A DNA stretch of 64,000 bases from Quercus robur (taxonomy: Eukaryota > Streptophyta > Magnoliopsida > Fagales > Fagaceae), in the NCBI RefSeq assembly GCF_932294415.1, contig NC_065537.1, forward strand, positions 65,858,290-65,922,289, written 5' to 3'. Position 1 is the stretch's first letter. Each line of letters begins with the position of its first letter. The position numbers and the translations under genes were made by a program. A model generated the notes under the pieces. The model was not told the DNA's origin. It searched no databases and saw only the letters and a program-made list of their open reading frames with translations. Shown here piece by piece: positions 11,903 to 23,829 of this stretch.

Positions 11903-12839
11903 ATGGATCAACAACGGCTTTCTTCAAACTCAATTGAAATTTGTATCACCTCAGGTAAAAAATTCACATCACAATTTTAGGGCAATGTTATTTTCATTTG
12001 ATATTGTACTAAATTTTGATTTTTTAGGTTGAATGAATGTGAAGTAAGTACATTGGTGTGATTTTGGTTATTTGTTGTAGTAAACGTTGGTGAGAAGAGA
12101 ATGAAATAATTTCTTTACTATAGCAACATTTTGTATTGCACATAATCATCATTGGTCAGACATTTACAACAACATTTAGTGTTGAAGACAATGTGTAGAC
12201 ATTACCAACAATGTCTATTGTTTATGGTCAAATGTTGGTGTTAGTGTTAGTATTTCATTTTTAGCATGCAATAGTACACAATTTTATGAATGTCTTTGTT
12301 GTGTACCATTCTATGCAGGATTACATTATTTAGCAACAGTTGATACACACTGTTAACTTGATCATTTGGTGTTATTGTATTCAGTGTCAATGTCTGGTTC
12401 TGGCAACCCACAACTCTATAGGCCTCATGATGTGTTCACTGCTATGGGTCGTTGTTGGGTATTGGAAGATGAGTTCAGCTATCCAATCAATCCGAATTTG
12501 CGAAATAGTGCTTACGTTCACAATACCATGAGACAGGAGTGGGCTTGGTTATTTCGTGAATAACAAATGTTTTATGATGAGTTGGTTGGTTTTAAGTTGC
12601 CAGTGCCTCGGCGACTCGCATCACAAATGCCCAGAGACAGCATCGACGAACTTCGTAAAGCATTGAACCGCATAAGAGAAGAAAATAATCGAATGAAGAT
12701 ACGTTTTAATCGATATCGGACCCAAGTCGAGATTCGAGAGTCAGTGCAGGAAGGGTGGTACGAGCATGCACAGTTCATGCAATCACTTCTTGCTGATCCC
12801 ATTTATCAGTCAGACGTGGAGATGTCAGATGAAGAGTAA
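11903..12839 (+). pseudogene. MULE small gene A (family shared with genes B and C), interrupted
   Basis: Exon 1 (11903-11954, ATG then 17 codons) ends at CAG|GTAAAA. Exon 2 runs from CAG| at 12385 to the stop at 12837-12839. An in-frame TAA at 12561-12563 splits it into an N-terminal part of about 57 codons from MSGSGNPQLY and a C-terminal part of about 90 codons. The second part has GFKLPVPRRLASQMPRD, then RIREENNRMKIRFNRYR, a likely coiled helix, and an acidic end (DVEMSDEE). Genes B and C of this element share the spaced motif PR-x(n)-ENNxMxxRxxR. No known domain is recognised. It lies directly after the left palindrome array and converges on gene B. Without the stop it would encode about 165 residues. 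Confidence 0.55.
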
Positions 12840-13099
12840 TCGTGTCGTGTCGTGGTGTAATTAGATTTTGTTGGAGAACTATTTTGCTTAACTATGTGTT
12901 ATATGTATGGTTGCATTTGTACTATGTAAACCTTATTATTGATTATGAGAAGCATGCACGTTATTCGTAATGTAGATTATTCTCACATAAGTCATAAAAG
13001 TCAAATATTCTCACACATGATGTTTTTCAATAAGCACGTACGACATAACACAGAAAGCATAAAATAACTTACACTAACATTATTAACTTAACCATAGAC

Positions 13100-13102
<3 letters not shown>

Positions 13103-13142
<40 letters not shown>
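13103..13142 (+). repeat. (AC)n microsatellite
   Basis: About 20 AC dinucleotides lie between the convergent genes A and B, just past the stop codon of gene B. Confidence 0.95.
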
Positions 13143-13143
<1 letters not shown>

Positions 13144-13153
13144 ACAGTGGTAT

Positions 13154-13534
13154 TCATTCTGATAGGTAGTCCTCGTAGTTGAGGACATTGTTACGTTCTG
13201 CCGGAGTGAGTTGCCTGTTTGTTGCAACGGCTTGCTCCTCCGCCAATTGTAGCATATGATACCTGGACCTACGAAGTATCATAAGATTGTTCTCTTTTTT
13301 TATTTTCGTCACTGCACGCTCATATTGGTGCATGTTTTGTCGTGGCAGTGTGAGCGAGCTACGCTCGACAAGAGGCGCTCCGATTTGCAGGAGATCATTG
13401 TGCAGAGCGTTGGACTCGTTCACGCGAAAGTCCCACTCTTGTTGCAATCCGGCATAGTATTCCCTCTCGTCAGAATCTCTTTGTGTTCTATAGTTATTTG
13501 GAAAACGAGGTAGCATCCAATTACGCATTGACAT
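13154..13534 (-). CDS. MULE small gene B (PR-x-ENN-M-R family), unknown function
   Basis: This is an open frame of 126 residues. After a short N-terminus (MSMRNWMLPRFPNN) it has QQEWDFRVNES near residues 31-41, matching the QEW of gene A. LPRQNMHQYERAV and IKKENNLMILRRSRYHM follow near residues 62-95, aligning with the same segment in genes A and C. The charge pattern suggests a helical or coiled-coil domain. The frame is intact and could include an unseen upstream exon. It converges on gene A with a 315-base gap. The name is positional; no characterised relative is recognised. Confidence 0.5.
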   Translation of the reverse strand: MSMRNWMLPRFPNNYRTQRDSDEREYYAGLQQEWDFRVNESNALHNDLLQIGAPLVERSSLTLPRQNMHQYERAVTKIKKENNLMILRRSRYHMLQLAEEQAVATNRQLTPAERNNVLNYEDYLSE

Positions 13535-14212
13535 TGGAAAATGTGACTTTAGATCGGTATGTGTAGAAGTTTTGCAAGGGTAGATGTATGTAAATGGGAC
13601 TTCGATATGTGTAGATGTTTTGCAAGGGTAGATGTAAATGGGACTTTATATAGGGGTTTTGCAAGGGCAAGTATTCAGGTGGATGTGAGTATAAGTATTC
13701 ACGTGAATAAAGATGATATGAGTTGACAGTATATTGTTCAGTGGCGTCTGTTGGTGCATGTGATTCGTTGAGGTAGCTGTTTCATATGGCTATAGCTTGT
13801 GCTACAGTAGCGGGCTGGTGATGTGTACTGCAAAAGAGGTTGCGTATTTATTCACGTGAAGACTATTCAACATTGATGTGCTTCATCTGACATGATTTGA
13901 CGAGACAATGTTGAGCTGTGTTAAATGTATCATAAACTTCTCAGGGATGCTATAGGTACATCCTTTAAAAATGCTGCATTGCAAAAGGATGCATAGCTGT
14001 GTATTGACGTGCGTGTAGGTGATATGACTGGATAGGGTTCAACAGTGCAAAGCTATTGAGCAGCACTACGAACATCAATGTAGCAATAGGACCAATAACA
14101 CTCGAAATTGATGCACAAAATTTTCTGCGTTGCTATGTGTATTGACGTGAGTGTGGATGGGTACTTCTGGTCAGGGTTCAACAATACTGAGCTATCCACC
14201 GTAGCTACAGTC

Positions 14213-14980
14213 ATTGCTCCCTATGGTGGAATTTGGCAAGTGTGATTGAAGAAAGCTGATAACAACATTAGGTTTTGTAATGGTTGGCAGGATTTCGCTG
14301 AATACCATTCTATCTGTTATGGTTATTTTTTAGTCTTCAGATATGAAGGAAATTCAAGCTTCCATATTGTTATATTTGATAAGACTGCCATTGAGATTCA
14401 ATATCCACGTAGGAAGAATTGTAAATTGGAAGATCATCAGGTAAAAATATCAAAAACTTAGATGAAGATGATACAAACATTTCTTCCTTAATGTACAAAC
14501 CCATAAAACATGAAGTCAGAGAAAAGTTTGTTCTTAAAAAATTACAGATTATGTCCAGAGGAAGAGAGAGAGAGCAATCCAAGCAGACAAAAAATTGAAG
14601 CCTAAAAATCCTTCTTTCATGGGTATCTCGTGGCCACATAATATGGTGAGCCTTTATACATAATGTGATTATGATGTTCTCTTAAATATGGCTTGGAAAC
14701 ATATATGGGAAGCAAGTATATTATTGGGAAGCAATTTGTCACACATCAATGTCTTGTGCTATTACCCTCCATCAAAACATATTAAGCAATGAGATTCGGG
14801 GAAGGCTGGGTTGCATTTTCGAAAGACAATAATTTAGAAAAATGAGATGTCACTGCCAATGAGGTGATCGAAAGGACTCCTGTTGTGATTAGTGTCTCAA
14901 TATTTCACTTGGTTGACCATCAGAGTTTGGACAAGGATAACCTATTTAAAATTGAAACTAGTGATGTTTATGCTTATATT
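14213..14980 (+). pseudogene. Decayed two-domain B3 (REM-like) gene
   Basis: Reading the plus strand from about 14222 gives GGIWQV, then an in-frame TGA, then KKADNNIRFCNGWQDFAE...YFLVFRYEGNSSFHI, the C-terminal two thirds of a B3 domain. Around 14590-14640 KPKNPSFMGISWPHNM resembles the start of a second B3 domain. Around 14800-14930 GWVAFSKDNNLEK, an in-frame stop and VISVSIFHLVD match its end. The order matches the intact B3 gene at 23830-25681, which has the same YEGNS-F segment. It is a paralogue with at least two in-frame stops and probably lost exons, so it is not functional. Confidence 0.7.
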
Positions 14981-16510
14981 TAATTAGGGACTTTGATCAC
15001 TACTATGGTTTATTTCTCTGACCAGTTTGGTATGTCTTGTTCAAAACTATTCAGAATTCCTGTGCTTCATCTGACATGACTTGTTGAGACAGTACTGAGC
15101 TGTGTTCAATGTATCATAAACTTTTCAGCCATGCTCTGCATCCTTGAAAACGGTGCATTGCAAAAGAAGGCATATCTGTGTATTGACTGGACAGGGTTGA
15201 ACAGTGCGAAGCTGTTAAGCAGCACATGTAGCACTACGAACAACATCTGTGTACCAATGGTGGACAGCTCACACCCAAAATTGATGCATAGCCAATTCAG
15301 GGATGCTCTGCCTCTTCGAAAACGGTGCATTGCAAAGGATTGCACATATGTGTATTCACGTGAGTGGGGATGGGTACGTGTGGTCAGGGTTCAATAGTTT
15401 CGAGATGTTGAGTATCACATGCAGAACTACATCAATCAAGTGTAGCAATGATGGACAGCTTACCCCCAAAAATTTGCTTACACTTTTGAAGGGTCCTCTG
15501 CATCCTTGAAAATAGTGCATTGCAAAATGTTGCATATCTATTTATTCACGTGAGCATGGATGATATGACTGGACAGGGTTCAATAGTGACCAGTTGTTGA
15601 GCAGCACATGCAGAACTGCGAACATGACTTCGCCGAACAGTGCCGAGCTGTGTTAGCCTTTTCCAACGTCACTTGCCAAATGCTAGTATTACGAGCAGTG
15701 AGTGTAGCAACAGTAGAGAGTTTTATCCCCCTGTTTCCCTACAAACTTTTCAGGGAGTCTTTGCAGGTAGAAAATGGAGTTACATTTTCTCAACATCAAT
15801 GTAAAATTACATGAAGAAAACTATGCTTCCAAGTTTTACATCAATGGCTTCCGATCATCACAATTGCAATATTAGGGAGCTTTCAAGCAATGCTACAACA
15901 AACCAATAACTTGAATGAAACATTTGAAAGGCTGATCAGGCTTTTAGGCCTTTACTCTATTTTTAAGCAAACCAAATATCCCAAGAATAGTGAGAGTGTG
16001 TTGGGTGAGCCATATGGATTTTCAGTGAGTGAGTGGTTAGTCTGGTTTGGACGAGTCTTTATGTAATGTATCTATATAAAGTAGGACACTATTACAACTA
16101 AGATACACAGATACGTGCATATTATATTGTGACTCAAACAACTCATATAAAAGAATTATTCGAATTATTGAATCATATGCGCGGTTGGTCTATGTGGTTT
16201 GGATCAGTCTGTATGTATTGAATCTATTAAATTTTCCTACAAGTAATGTGCAATAAATATAATTTGGAGGCATTTCACTTCCTAAGGTTTTCCCTACATT
16301 ACAAAGCAAAGGACATTGTTCGTCCATGACCCACATTACTTGAATGTAGCAACAAAGAACACGTATGAAAAAAATGAGAAAGTGATTTCACATAAACTTA
16401 GCCAAAAGTAATAAACAGTTAATCTTTAGAGTTGCAAAAGTTGAACATACATAATCATCATTTGTCACATATTAACAATAACATCATGTATTGCACATAA
16501 TGTGTAGACA

Positions 16511-17125
16511 TTAACAACAACGTCTAATGTTCGTAGGTAGAAATTTTTGGAAATCATCATTGCTTGAATCTGAGAAGTCTGAAATATCTGTTTCATCATC
16601 TAACGCAGTAATTTCATTAATAGACTTCATGGCTCGCTCTTGCGCCTTCCCCTTTAGATGCTTCCTAGCTTTTTGGATTGCGTGAAAACGGTCTAGTCGC
16701 CTTTGCATTTGATTGTTCTCTTGTTCAAGACGAGCAAGTATGTTGGCAGGTTCATCTCTAGGTAACTCGGCAGAGCGTGCCTTAGGAACTCGTAACCCGT
16801 GCCATCGACAATACACCTCTAACTCACACCTCTTCTCGTATAGGGTTGACCATGGTGGTTCTGCTATAGTGAACTCTATTGCGGTGGTATCTGTACTTAG
16901 TTTTGTAGGTTTGCCGACCATGATGTGTCCGACGCTTCCAAGACTCTCATACGTGTATATTGGCATATTAACGAAATCTCTCTTCTTTCCAACCCATTTT
17001 CCTCCATAGTGGTCTGTGTATGTATGTAGTTGTTGATCTGTTGGAACTTGTGATGATGCATTTGTTGAAGTAGGTCCAAACTTGTTTCGCATTGTACAAT
17101 TTGATGTTGAGGCATTGCGACTCAT
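16511..17125 (-). CDS. MULE small gene C (PR-x-ENN-M-R family), unknown function
   Basis: This is an open frame of 204 residues. The N-terminal 80 residues (…HYGGKWVGKKRDFVNMP…) have no recognised domain. Residues about 92-150 (PPWSTLYEKRCELEVYC, then GLRVPKARSAELPRDEP and RLEQENNQMQRRLDRF) align with genes A and B. The C-terminus is acidic and serine-rich (DDETDISDFSDSSNDD), which could be a transactivation or interaction tail. The frame is intact. Unlike gene A it has no AACTCGAT array directly upstream; its upstream region carries the degenerate 170-200-bp repeat instead. Confidence 0.5.
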   Translation of the reverse strand: MSRNASTSNCTMRNKFGPTSTNASSQVPTDQQLHTYTDHYGGKWVGKKRDFVNMPIYTYESLGSVGHIMVGKPTKLSTDTTAIEFTIAEPPWSTLYEKRCELEVYCRWHGLRVPKARSAELPRDEPANILARLEQENNQMQRRLDRFHAIQKARKHLKGKAQERAMKSINEITALDDETDISDFSDSSNDDFQKFLPTNIRRCC

Positions 17126-17534
17126 AGCTTAATTAATCTACGAAGTTAGCGGGGTAGAAAGTTAACATTATATCACTGGTGCATTTATAACCTCATTTCA
17201 CGGTCCAGGCATTACAATTTCACTTATTAGGGCCTGTCATGTCAAACCCTTCAGGAAAAACACTATATGAACAGGATTTTAAATGTTCCTAATGTCACAT
17301 CAAAGGTGGGCAGTAGTTGCAACAGTAGATGTAAATGAGACATCTGTGCATCCAATTTCACAATTCTGTATTCACGTGAGTGTGGGTGTGAAACAGTGTC
17401 GACCTGGGTATCCACATCGTGTAGAGCACCGAACATGACTTGACTAAGCAGCAGCGTCTGTTGGCACATGTGCTGCGATTGAAGGAGTTTGATATGACTA
17501 CAGTTGGTGCTACAGAAGCAGGCTGGTGACGTGT

Positions 17535-19106
17535 GTTTAGAGTTGGAACTTGGTCACCTTCAAACTTCGCTATATTAATTGTGTTTTGTCTTTCACCAGC
17601 AAGTTCGCAATATTAATTTATTAATTATGTTTGGTCTTTCACAAAATAAATTATGAAGATCACAGTGTTTTCTGTGATTTGGTCATTTTGAATGTCTGTA
17701 AACATCATGGTGTGTAAATATGATGGTGTTCATTATCTTTGGTCATTAAACATTTACAGGTTAAAAGCATCACTTTGGTCTCAGAACCGTCACTCTTACA
17801 AATTACGTAGCGCCATAGGTCATGTACAAGTGTACTTTCTCTTGTAATCGTAGCCAATTGATGTGAGACTGCATTTGAGGGAATACCTACTTACTCGACT
17901 ATTCGATCAAACATCGTGGTCAAAGACTTGTCGGTTTGAAGCGAGGCCCAATTTGGTCTGAATACCACATCTGTTATACCGTAGATGTTGGTGGTGGCTT
18001 GAGCTCCTGGTTATATCTGTTTAATTGTGGACTTTACCTTTACAAAATCTTAAACATCATTAGTCATTGTCGTTGGTCATTTTCAAGGATGGTAGTCAAA
18101 ACGCTCTTCCCATAATTCGTGACTGTTGGTTAGAAGAGATTGCATATAGGTAAAACCATGTTCAACCCTGAAACTAAGCTCTCAAACAAACGCGTGCCAT
18201 AATAATTTACAGGTTCAAAGCACCACTTTGCTCTTAGAACTTTGATGTTAGTGGCTTGAGGTCACTGTTATATCTGTTTAATCGTGTTTGGTCCTTCACA
18301 ACATACTTAAACTTCACGATGTTTATTATCTTCAGCTCACTGTTATCTAATATATTATGTAAGGGGCCACCACTTCAGGTTTGGATTCCTCATATTTGAT
18401 TAAAAAAAATCCGTTAGACCTAATGCTAGAGTGAATGAGGTCATGCCAAGTGTCGCTTTTATCTTTTTCGACGAGTCTGCACTGCAAGGTTTCATCAATA
18501 AATTTTGTAATGAAAATATGATGCATGAGGAATAGTCCAGGCGAGGATCAAATTCAGAATAATATAATTGCTGATTTAAGATCGACAAAAATATCCAATT
18601 AGTGGAAAATACATGTAAGCTCAGCAAAACCTCCAATAAAAATAGTTGCCTGAAGTCAAGATATAGCTTCAGCCATTGTTCCAAGGAAAATCTCCTAGGT
18701 GGTTCATCGTTAATATCAAAACCTATAAACGAATTGTTCTTTCACAAAACCTTCCATTTGTATTAATAATTACTATAATCTAAAAACACGTGAGCGACGT
18801 ACAGAATTATGAAATAAATGTTATTTACACACAGACTTGGATCTACTTGATATTATATAGAATCACATAATAACATAAAAAATTCTTAGACCATTACATC
18901 CATTTCAATAATACTAATGATAGTAACGATGGGCATGAAACTAACCATCATATTAATATATCAAATTACTTTCAACGGATACCATGTTCTTCAAATTGCC
19001 ACTAAAATAAAAAAATATAGAACTGTCATACAATTCTCCAAATATGTTATAGCAACCACGAACTGAAAATCGTCCCCCCCTTGGGTACAATACCCAATGG
19101 GAATCA
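17535..19106. other. Non-coding MULE interior with degenerate repeats
   Basis: Two diverged copies of a unit of about 450 bases are seen around 17750-18010 and 18200-18310. They share TTACAGGTT-AAAGCA-CACTTTG and GTTATATCTGTTTAAT. Nothing codes convincingly; the minus-strand frame at 18400-18684 has no family features. Confidence 0.45.
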
Positions 19107-20240
19107 TCAAGAGTCAGATGGTGTAGAAGGTGGAACAGGACGTCTATAGTGAGCTAAGTCCGCTCGCATAGCTCCAACCTCGGCAAGAAGACCATGTAGA
19201 AGCTGACCATGGGCTGCCTGAGTCGTCATAATGGTCTCCATCATAGCATGAAGAGAGGGAGGAAGAGGGCATGTATGCGCTGCATCAACAGTGTCAACAT
19301 CTATCTCATCATCACCATCCTCGGCAACAACAGATGTGGGATCCCCATGCATGTCCTCATCTTGAACATCTCCAGTAGTAGACCGTACTCGTGGTCTGTT
19401 GGATGGACCAACACTGAGGTCGACAACCTTCTTTTGGGCAGTTCGCTGTTTCAGAAATTTGGCTCCTATAGGGGCTTGGATGTGAACCAACTCGTGGGAA
19501 GGAAAGTTCTTTAATCCTAAATATTTGAGGACCCTATGGATGAGAACTGGGAAAAACAAAGCATGCCTCTTATACTTGCTCCTACGCACCTTGACAATGG
19601 TTTCGATGAAAAGGGAAGGAAAACAAATGGAACTATTGGTGACAAGGGCGTAAAGCAAGATACACCTGTCTACAGGGATTGTATGGATATGAGAGATAGG
19701 GAAAATGTTGTGACAAGCTATCCTAAAGAAGATATAATTAAGCTCAGTCAACTCACTTGAGCTAATACTTCGGCCAGAATTCCGATTGTTTGATCGTCCA
19801 CAAAGAACATCCATAACATCATCAATACGAGGAGACATAGAGTTTGGATAAGTAGGTGTACAAATTATAGGTACATCAAGGGCTTTAGATACGTGCTCCC
19901 TAGTTATTGTAAACGGTACACAACGTATGGACGATGCCACCTTGTGACCACCAAGATCCTCATGCACCGATAGATTCGAATAGAATTCTCTAATCAAGTC
20001 AGCTGGAGGGGGTTGTATGTTTGTACATAGGGACAGCCAATGCCTAGACTGTAGATTCTCACGAACAAAAGGATGCAGTTCCTGTAAATTGATTTGCCTT
20101 TCTCCCCAAATACGCCTACGCTTAATCAATGTTTCAAAGGTTTGCTCATTTTCTGGCGTGAGGAACCTTAATTGATCAAACACCACTTCAGGTTCGGATG
20201 CAGCTTTGCATTTTCCCCTCTTAGTCCTCTTCGGACCCAT
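19107..20240 (-). CDS. 'Putative plant transposon protein' family gene carried by the MULE
   Basis: This is an intronless open frame of 377 residues with a basic start (MGPKRTKRGKCK). Residues about 75-245 hold the family core, with DLIREFYSNLSVHEDLGG, FTITREHVSKALDVP and a hydrophobic block around FFRIACHNIFPISHIHTIP. The C-terminus is acidic, then helical (SLHAMMETIMTTQAAHGQLL). The gene inside the nested Copia element shares the same order: IREFYSN, a V-D/E-HV-ALGL/DVP segment, a basic N-terminus and an acidic then helical tail. The family is widespread in plant transposons and has no established activity. An AACTCGAT array lies about 800 bases upstream. The frame is intact. Confidence 0.65.
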   Translation of the reverse strand: MGPKRTKRGKCKAASEPEVVFDQLRFLTPENEQTFETLIKRRRIWGERQINLQELHPFVRENLQSRHWLSLCTNIQPPPADLIREFYSNLSVHEDLGGHKVASSIRCVPFTITREHVSKALDVPIICTPTYPNSMSPRIDDVMDVLCGRSNNRNSGRSISSSELTELNYIFFRIACHNIFPISHIHTIPVDRCILLYALVTNSSICFPSLFIETIVKVRRSKYKRHALFFPVLIHRVLKYLGLKNFPSHELVHIQAPIGAKFLKQRTAQKKVVDLSVGPSNRPRVRSTTGDVQDEDMHGDPTSVVAEDGDDEIDVDTVDAAHTCPLPPSLHAMMETIMTTQAAHGQLLHGLLAEVGAMRADLAHYRRPVPPSTPSDS

Positions 20241-21036
20241 AACTAATCGATGGTCAGTAGTGCAAACACGATCAGCTCACACAAAAACAGAACGAAAATG
20301 AAGTTTGAAGCAGAGAACAAAAATTGAAGAGTAACCAGCTACCATGTGTAGAAAATCATGCACACAATATACTGTCTAGAGCAGTTTACAACAACACAAT
20401 GAAAACCAAATATTCTTATTCACGGGTTGTTTAGTTGGTGCAATAATTGTAATGCATTTTGGTCCGAGTCAATAATTTGAAGTTAGAGACCTAGAGTATA
20501 TAACAGAAGTCTTATCATATAGGAAACATACAAGTGGATTTAGGAACTGACATATATCATACCATCGTAGCTACATGTAGTAAGTTTCACCAGCTTCTAC
20601 AAAAAACAGAAAATAAATTGCACAATGTACAGTTCAGACATACAACCAGCATATATCTATACCACACACATATGGAGCCACTGGCAAGTTCATTTTGTGG
20701 AAGGAAGACAACCTATGACATAGGCAACCTTACTAACAACAATGCATTTGACTAGGCAAACACCCAATTTCATCACAATCTTCATAGACATAGACATAGA
20801 AGTGTGAAGCATGAAAATGCAAAATTTGAGAATAATGCACCAACAATGTGTAATTTCAAAGACAGCAACCGTTAAAAGAGTCTTACTATGTAAAATCCTC
20901 GACGAATTTGCGCGGGAAATTGTGGGTTCTAGCCGGATGAAGCGAGAGCAATCGAAGATGTAATTTCGGACAGCTGCAAGTTCTGCAGAACTGGGGAAGA
21001 GTTAATAAAAATGGGTAATAGATTGTAATGTCCATA
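20241..21036. other. Upstream region of the plant-transposon-protein gene
   Basis: No coding signal is seen. It separates the gene start from the palindrome array and probably contains its promoter and leader. Confidence 0.5.
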
Positions 21037-21633
21037 TAACTCGATTTTATGGAAATCGAGTTACATGCAATCAAATTTTCAGCACAAGGGCTTGCACATA
21101 AATCGACTGTCCGTAAATCGAGTTATGTGTAGCACAAATAACAAGAATCCAGTTAATGGTGGAACGGCTATCCCATAACTCGATGTTACAGAGAACGAGT
21201 TAATTTCAAATAACTCGATTATACATAACTCGAGTTATTTTTCTGGGCCCCCAGATATTTGGACTGGTCCAGATGCAGTCCAAGACGAATCGAAGTTTAA
21301 AGGTAGGCCTGCCACAATACTCGATTCTACTTGAATCGAGTTCTGTAAGATGCTTACACTCACAAGAATTCAAATTCCTCGAGATTTGGGAAATCGAGTT
21401 ACGTTGTACACATGCACCCACCCAGCCCATATATTTGGACTGGTCCAGATGCAGTCCAAGAGGAATCCAACTGTATATGGCTACCTCGCACAAAACCGAA
21501 CTCCGGTAAAATCGAGTTATTTGCAGTAGAATATCTCAAGAATGCAATTTCTGTGTGTAATGGCTTGCATATAAATGGATACATCATAAAGCGAGTTATT
21601 TGCAAAGTTACTCAATCACGTAGAACTTGAGTT
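21037..21633 (+). promoter_or_regulatory. Internal array of AACTCGAT...ATCGAGTT palindromes
   Basis: It contains about six or seven palindromes or half-sites, among them TAACTCGATTTTATGGAAATCGAGTT-type pairs near 21037, 21100, 21215 and 21320. It also has two copies of the text ATTTGGACTGGTCCAGATGCAGTCC (near 21255 and 21430), which contains the near-palindrome GGACTGGTCC. The same companion text occurs in the 25.8-27.0 kb array. Located upstream of the minus-strand gene at 19107-20240. Confidence 0.6.
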
Positions 21634-21639
21634 ATTTTC

Positions 21640-22544
21640 ACTGGTCTCCCTTAATCTTCCTGTTAGGTGTAATCATTTCTCAACATTAATTGACAATAAC
21701 AAGTACTCTTCTAAGTTGTTCCAAAAATCATGCGGAGCCTTTTTATTTAATATTTTTTATTTACTTCTTTTTTAGTGGTATGATTCTCAATAAAATGTAA
21801 GTTTCACAGTTTTCATGAAAATTTCAGCAAGAAAATGGATTTAGAAATAATCCAGACTCATGATTCCTTATGACAATGATAGAATTACTTGCATTTCTAC
21901 CGTGTGGATGACCCACTTTCATAAGCAGTTAATGGCAGCAATTATGGTAGGAGTCTGACAGATGTTGTTTGCAGGTTTGTTTAGTTCAAAGATGATGTTT
22001 TTCTATAAATGGCGGTGTTTTGAATGCTTCTGTGTATCCTAAATCTCTCTCCTTTTTTATTTTCCCCTTATATTCATCCTTGCCTTTGCAACGCTACTGT
22101 TCTTTTGAAGGACTACTGCAACAAAAAAAAAAAAAAATATCATCCATTTTGTGTAGATTTGATTTCAATATAATTTAATTATCTTATCCAGAAGCATGAG
22201 TATGGTCTCGAATTTTAATGTTGAAGACAAGGAGGAAAATCCCCCTTTTCTTAGAAACAGAGAGACAAGGAGGAGAATCCCCTCCATAGTCCCCTCATTC
22301 AATAAAACAGTACATCTTTTAGTCCTTGCAGTTTACAAGAAGTTCCAACTTCATTTATAACATTTGAAAAATTGCTACCAAGTGAAATTTTGAAAATTTA
22401 GCTATCAAGCATTTCAATTTGCCACATTATATTGATTGACACAATTGATGGATTAACTTCTCACTTATTTTTTAAACATCTAAATTTGCAAACATCAAAA
22501 ATAATGACTAAAAATTATTGCACATGGTGTTATTTATTTTTTTT
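21640..22544. other. Non-coding MULE interior
   Basis: Ordinary AT-rich sequence with small A runs. Nothing is recognised. Confidence 0.5.
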
Positions 22545-23408
22545 GTTTTTTTGTTTTTTTGAAAACGCCTCAAAACTTTCATTCATTAAAATTGAAGGGA
22601 GTCAACATACAATGCCTCCAAGGCTGGTGGAGGAGAATCCTCTAACCAAACTACATCATCAACAATATTTTTTGCATAACGTGCTAAGGAGTGTGCTACA
22701 CCATTTGCATTTCTATTTACCAGCTTGACTTCTACCCACAGTAAACCAACCATCAAACATTGAATAATAGCTCCTACAACAGAACACTTGAGGTCATGGA
22801 AAATGGCTGCATCAAAGTTCAGTTTAAACCTTGAATTCGGTGGAGGACACCATCTGCTCACTGTGCTGGTTCTGCTGACTGTTAGCTGTTCTTGTGCTTG
22901 TCGAAACTCTGTGAGAAGATCAAATGCTCTTTTGTTCAGTTGGGTTGGTGACTGAAGCTTGCCTCCATGTGAAATCCTGTTTCGTTGGGACCATAAGAGC
23001 CAGGCCTGGACTAAAAATAGCTCCAGTTCTTCCCTGGTCAGCCGGCCTTGCATCTCTTCAAATAATTGCATTGAGTCTTGTTGACCTCCAGCACATTTTT
23101 GGAGCTTCACAAGGCTGATAGCCCACACATCCCTCGCCACCCCACACTCCCATAAGGCGTGAATCACTGTTTCTGAAGTACTCTTGCAGAGTTCACATGT
23201 GTCATCATCTATAATTCGTCTATGGACTAAATTATCTCTGGTAGGAAGAATGTTTTGGCATACCCTCCATCCAAAAACCTTGATTTTATTTGGGACCTTG
23301 AGCTTCCATAGCATTGCCCAGACTTTAGAACCACTCACCCCTCTTGAACTTTCTGTCCAATCCGCCCCCCTAAGAACCTGTGTTGCCACATAGTAACCTG
23401 ATTTCACA
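22545..23408 (-). mobile_element. 5'-truncated LINE (L1-type) fragment with RNase H
   Basis: The minus strand encodes the C-terminal end of a plant L1 ORF2. A reverse-transcriptase-associated zinc-binding segment (KVPNKIKVFGWRVCQNILPT…CELCKSTSETVIHALWEC) is followed by an RNase H-like segment (FKLNFDAAIF…RNANGVAHSLARYAK). The RNase H part is internally shortened: the central Leu-Ala-Glu-Ala stretch of the family is missing. A T-rich run at 22540-22566 on the plus strand is the poly(A) tail of the minus-strand element. No target duplication was found. Confidence 0.8.
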
Positions 23409-23829
23409 GAATACAAAACATACAATATATACAATATATTGTATTAAAGTGTTACAATATATACAAAACATACAACAATGTCATCTGAAAAGAACAAAAT
23501 CCTATAGCAATAACAATGTTGACCCCCCTAAAATAAAATCCAAGAGTCGCCATTCAATGTAATATAATTGATTGACATGCAAAAAAGGCCAAAATCCAAA
23601 CAAAAGCGCAGAAAAAAATACAGCATCACATTCATTTTAAAATACATATGAAAGTTCATCATATTAATTAAAAATTTCCCAAGAGTGAAACTCTAAACAT
23701 CACAAAAGTACCCAATCAATAAAGTTGCAAACTGGGATGAACAAAATAGGGATGAATAGTAAAGTTGCAAAGTAAACACACTCTAAACATCACATAATAT
23801 TATCATCACTTTGCATCCACCCTAACCAC
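23409..23829. other. Short non-coding gap with a small AT-rich repeat
   Basis: ATACAAAACATACAA occurs twice near 23411 and 23461. The rest is the 3' flank of the B3 gene. Confidence 0.5.

Larger units (their letters stand above)
13560..17530. repeat. Dispersed degenerate ~170-200-bp repeats
   Basis: Diverged copies recur at about 13670-14210, 15070-15640 and 17330-17530, interrupted by a B3 pseudogene and gene C. Shared words are GCATTGCAAAA, TATTCACGTGAG, GACTGGACAGGGTTCAA and GAGCAGCACATG. A shorter repeat (TTTTGCAAGGGTAGATGTA) occurs at 13570-13645. They do not code. The intervening 15640-16500 holds nothing recognised. CACGTG-like cores recur in the copies, but a role is speculative. Confidence 0.5.

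Noticed and set aside
18400-18684. 94-codon minus-strand frame
   Set aside because: No domain, no homologue inside the element, no promoter or splice support.
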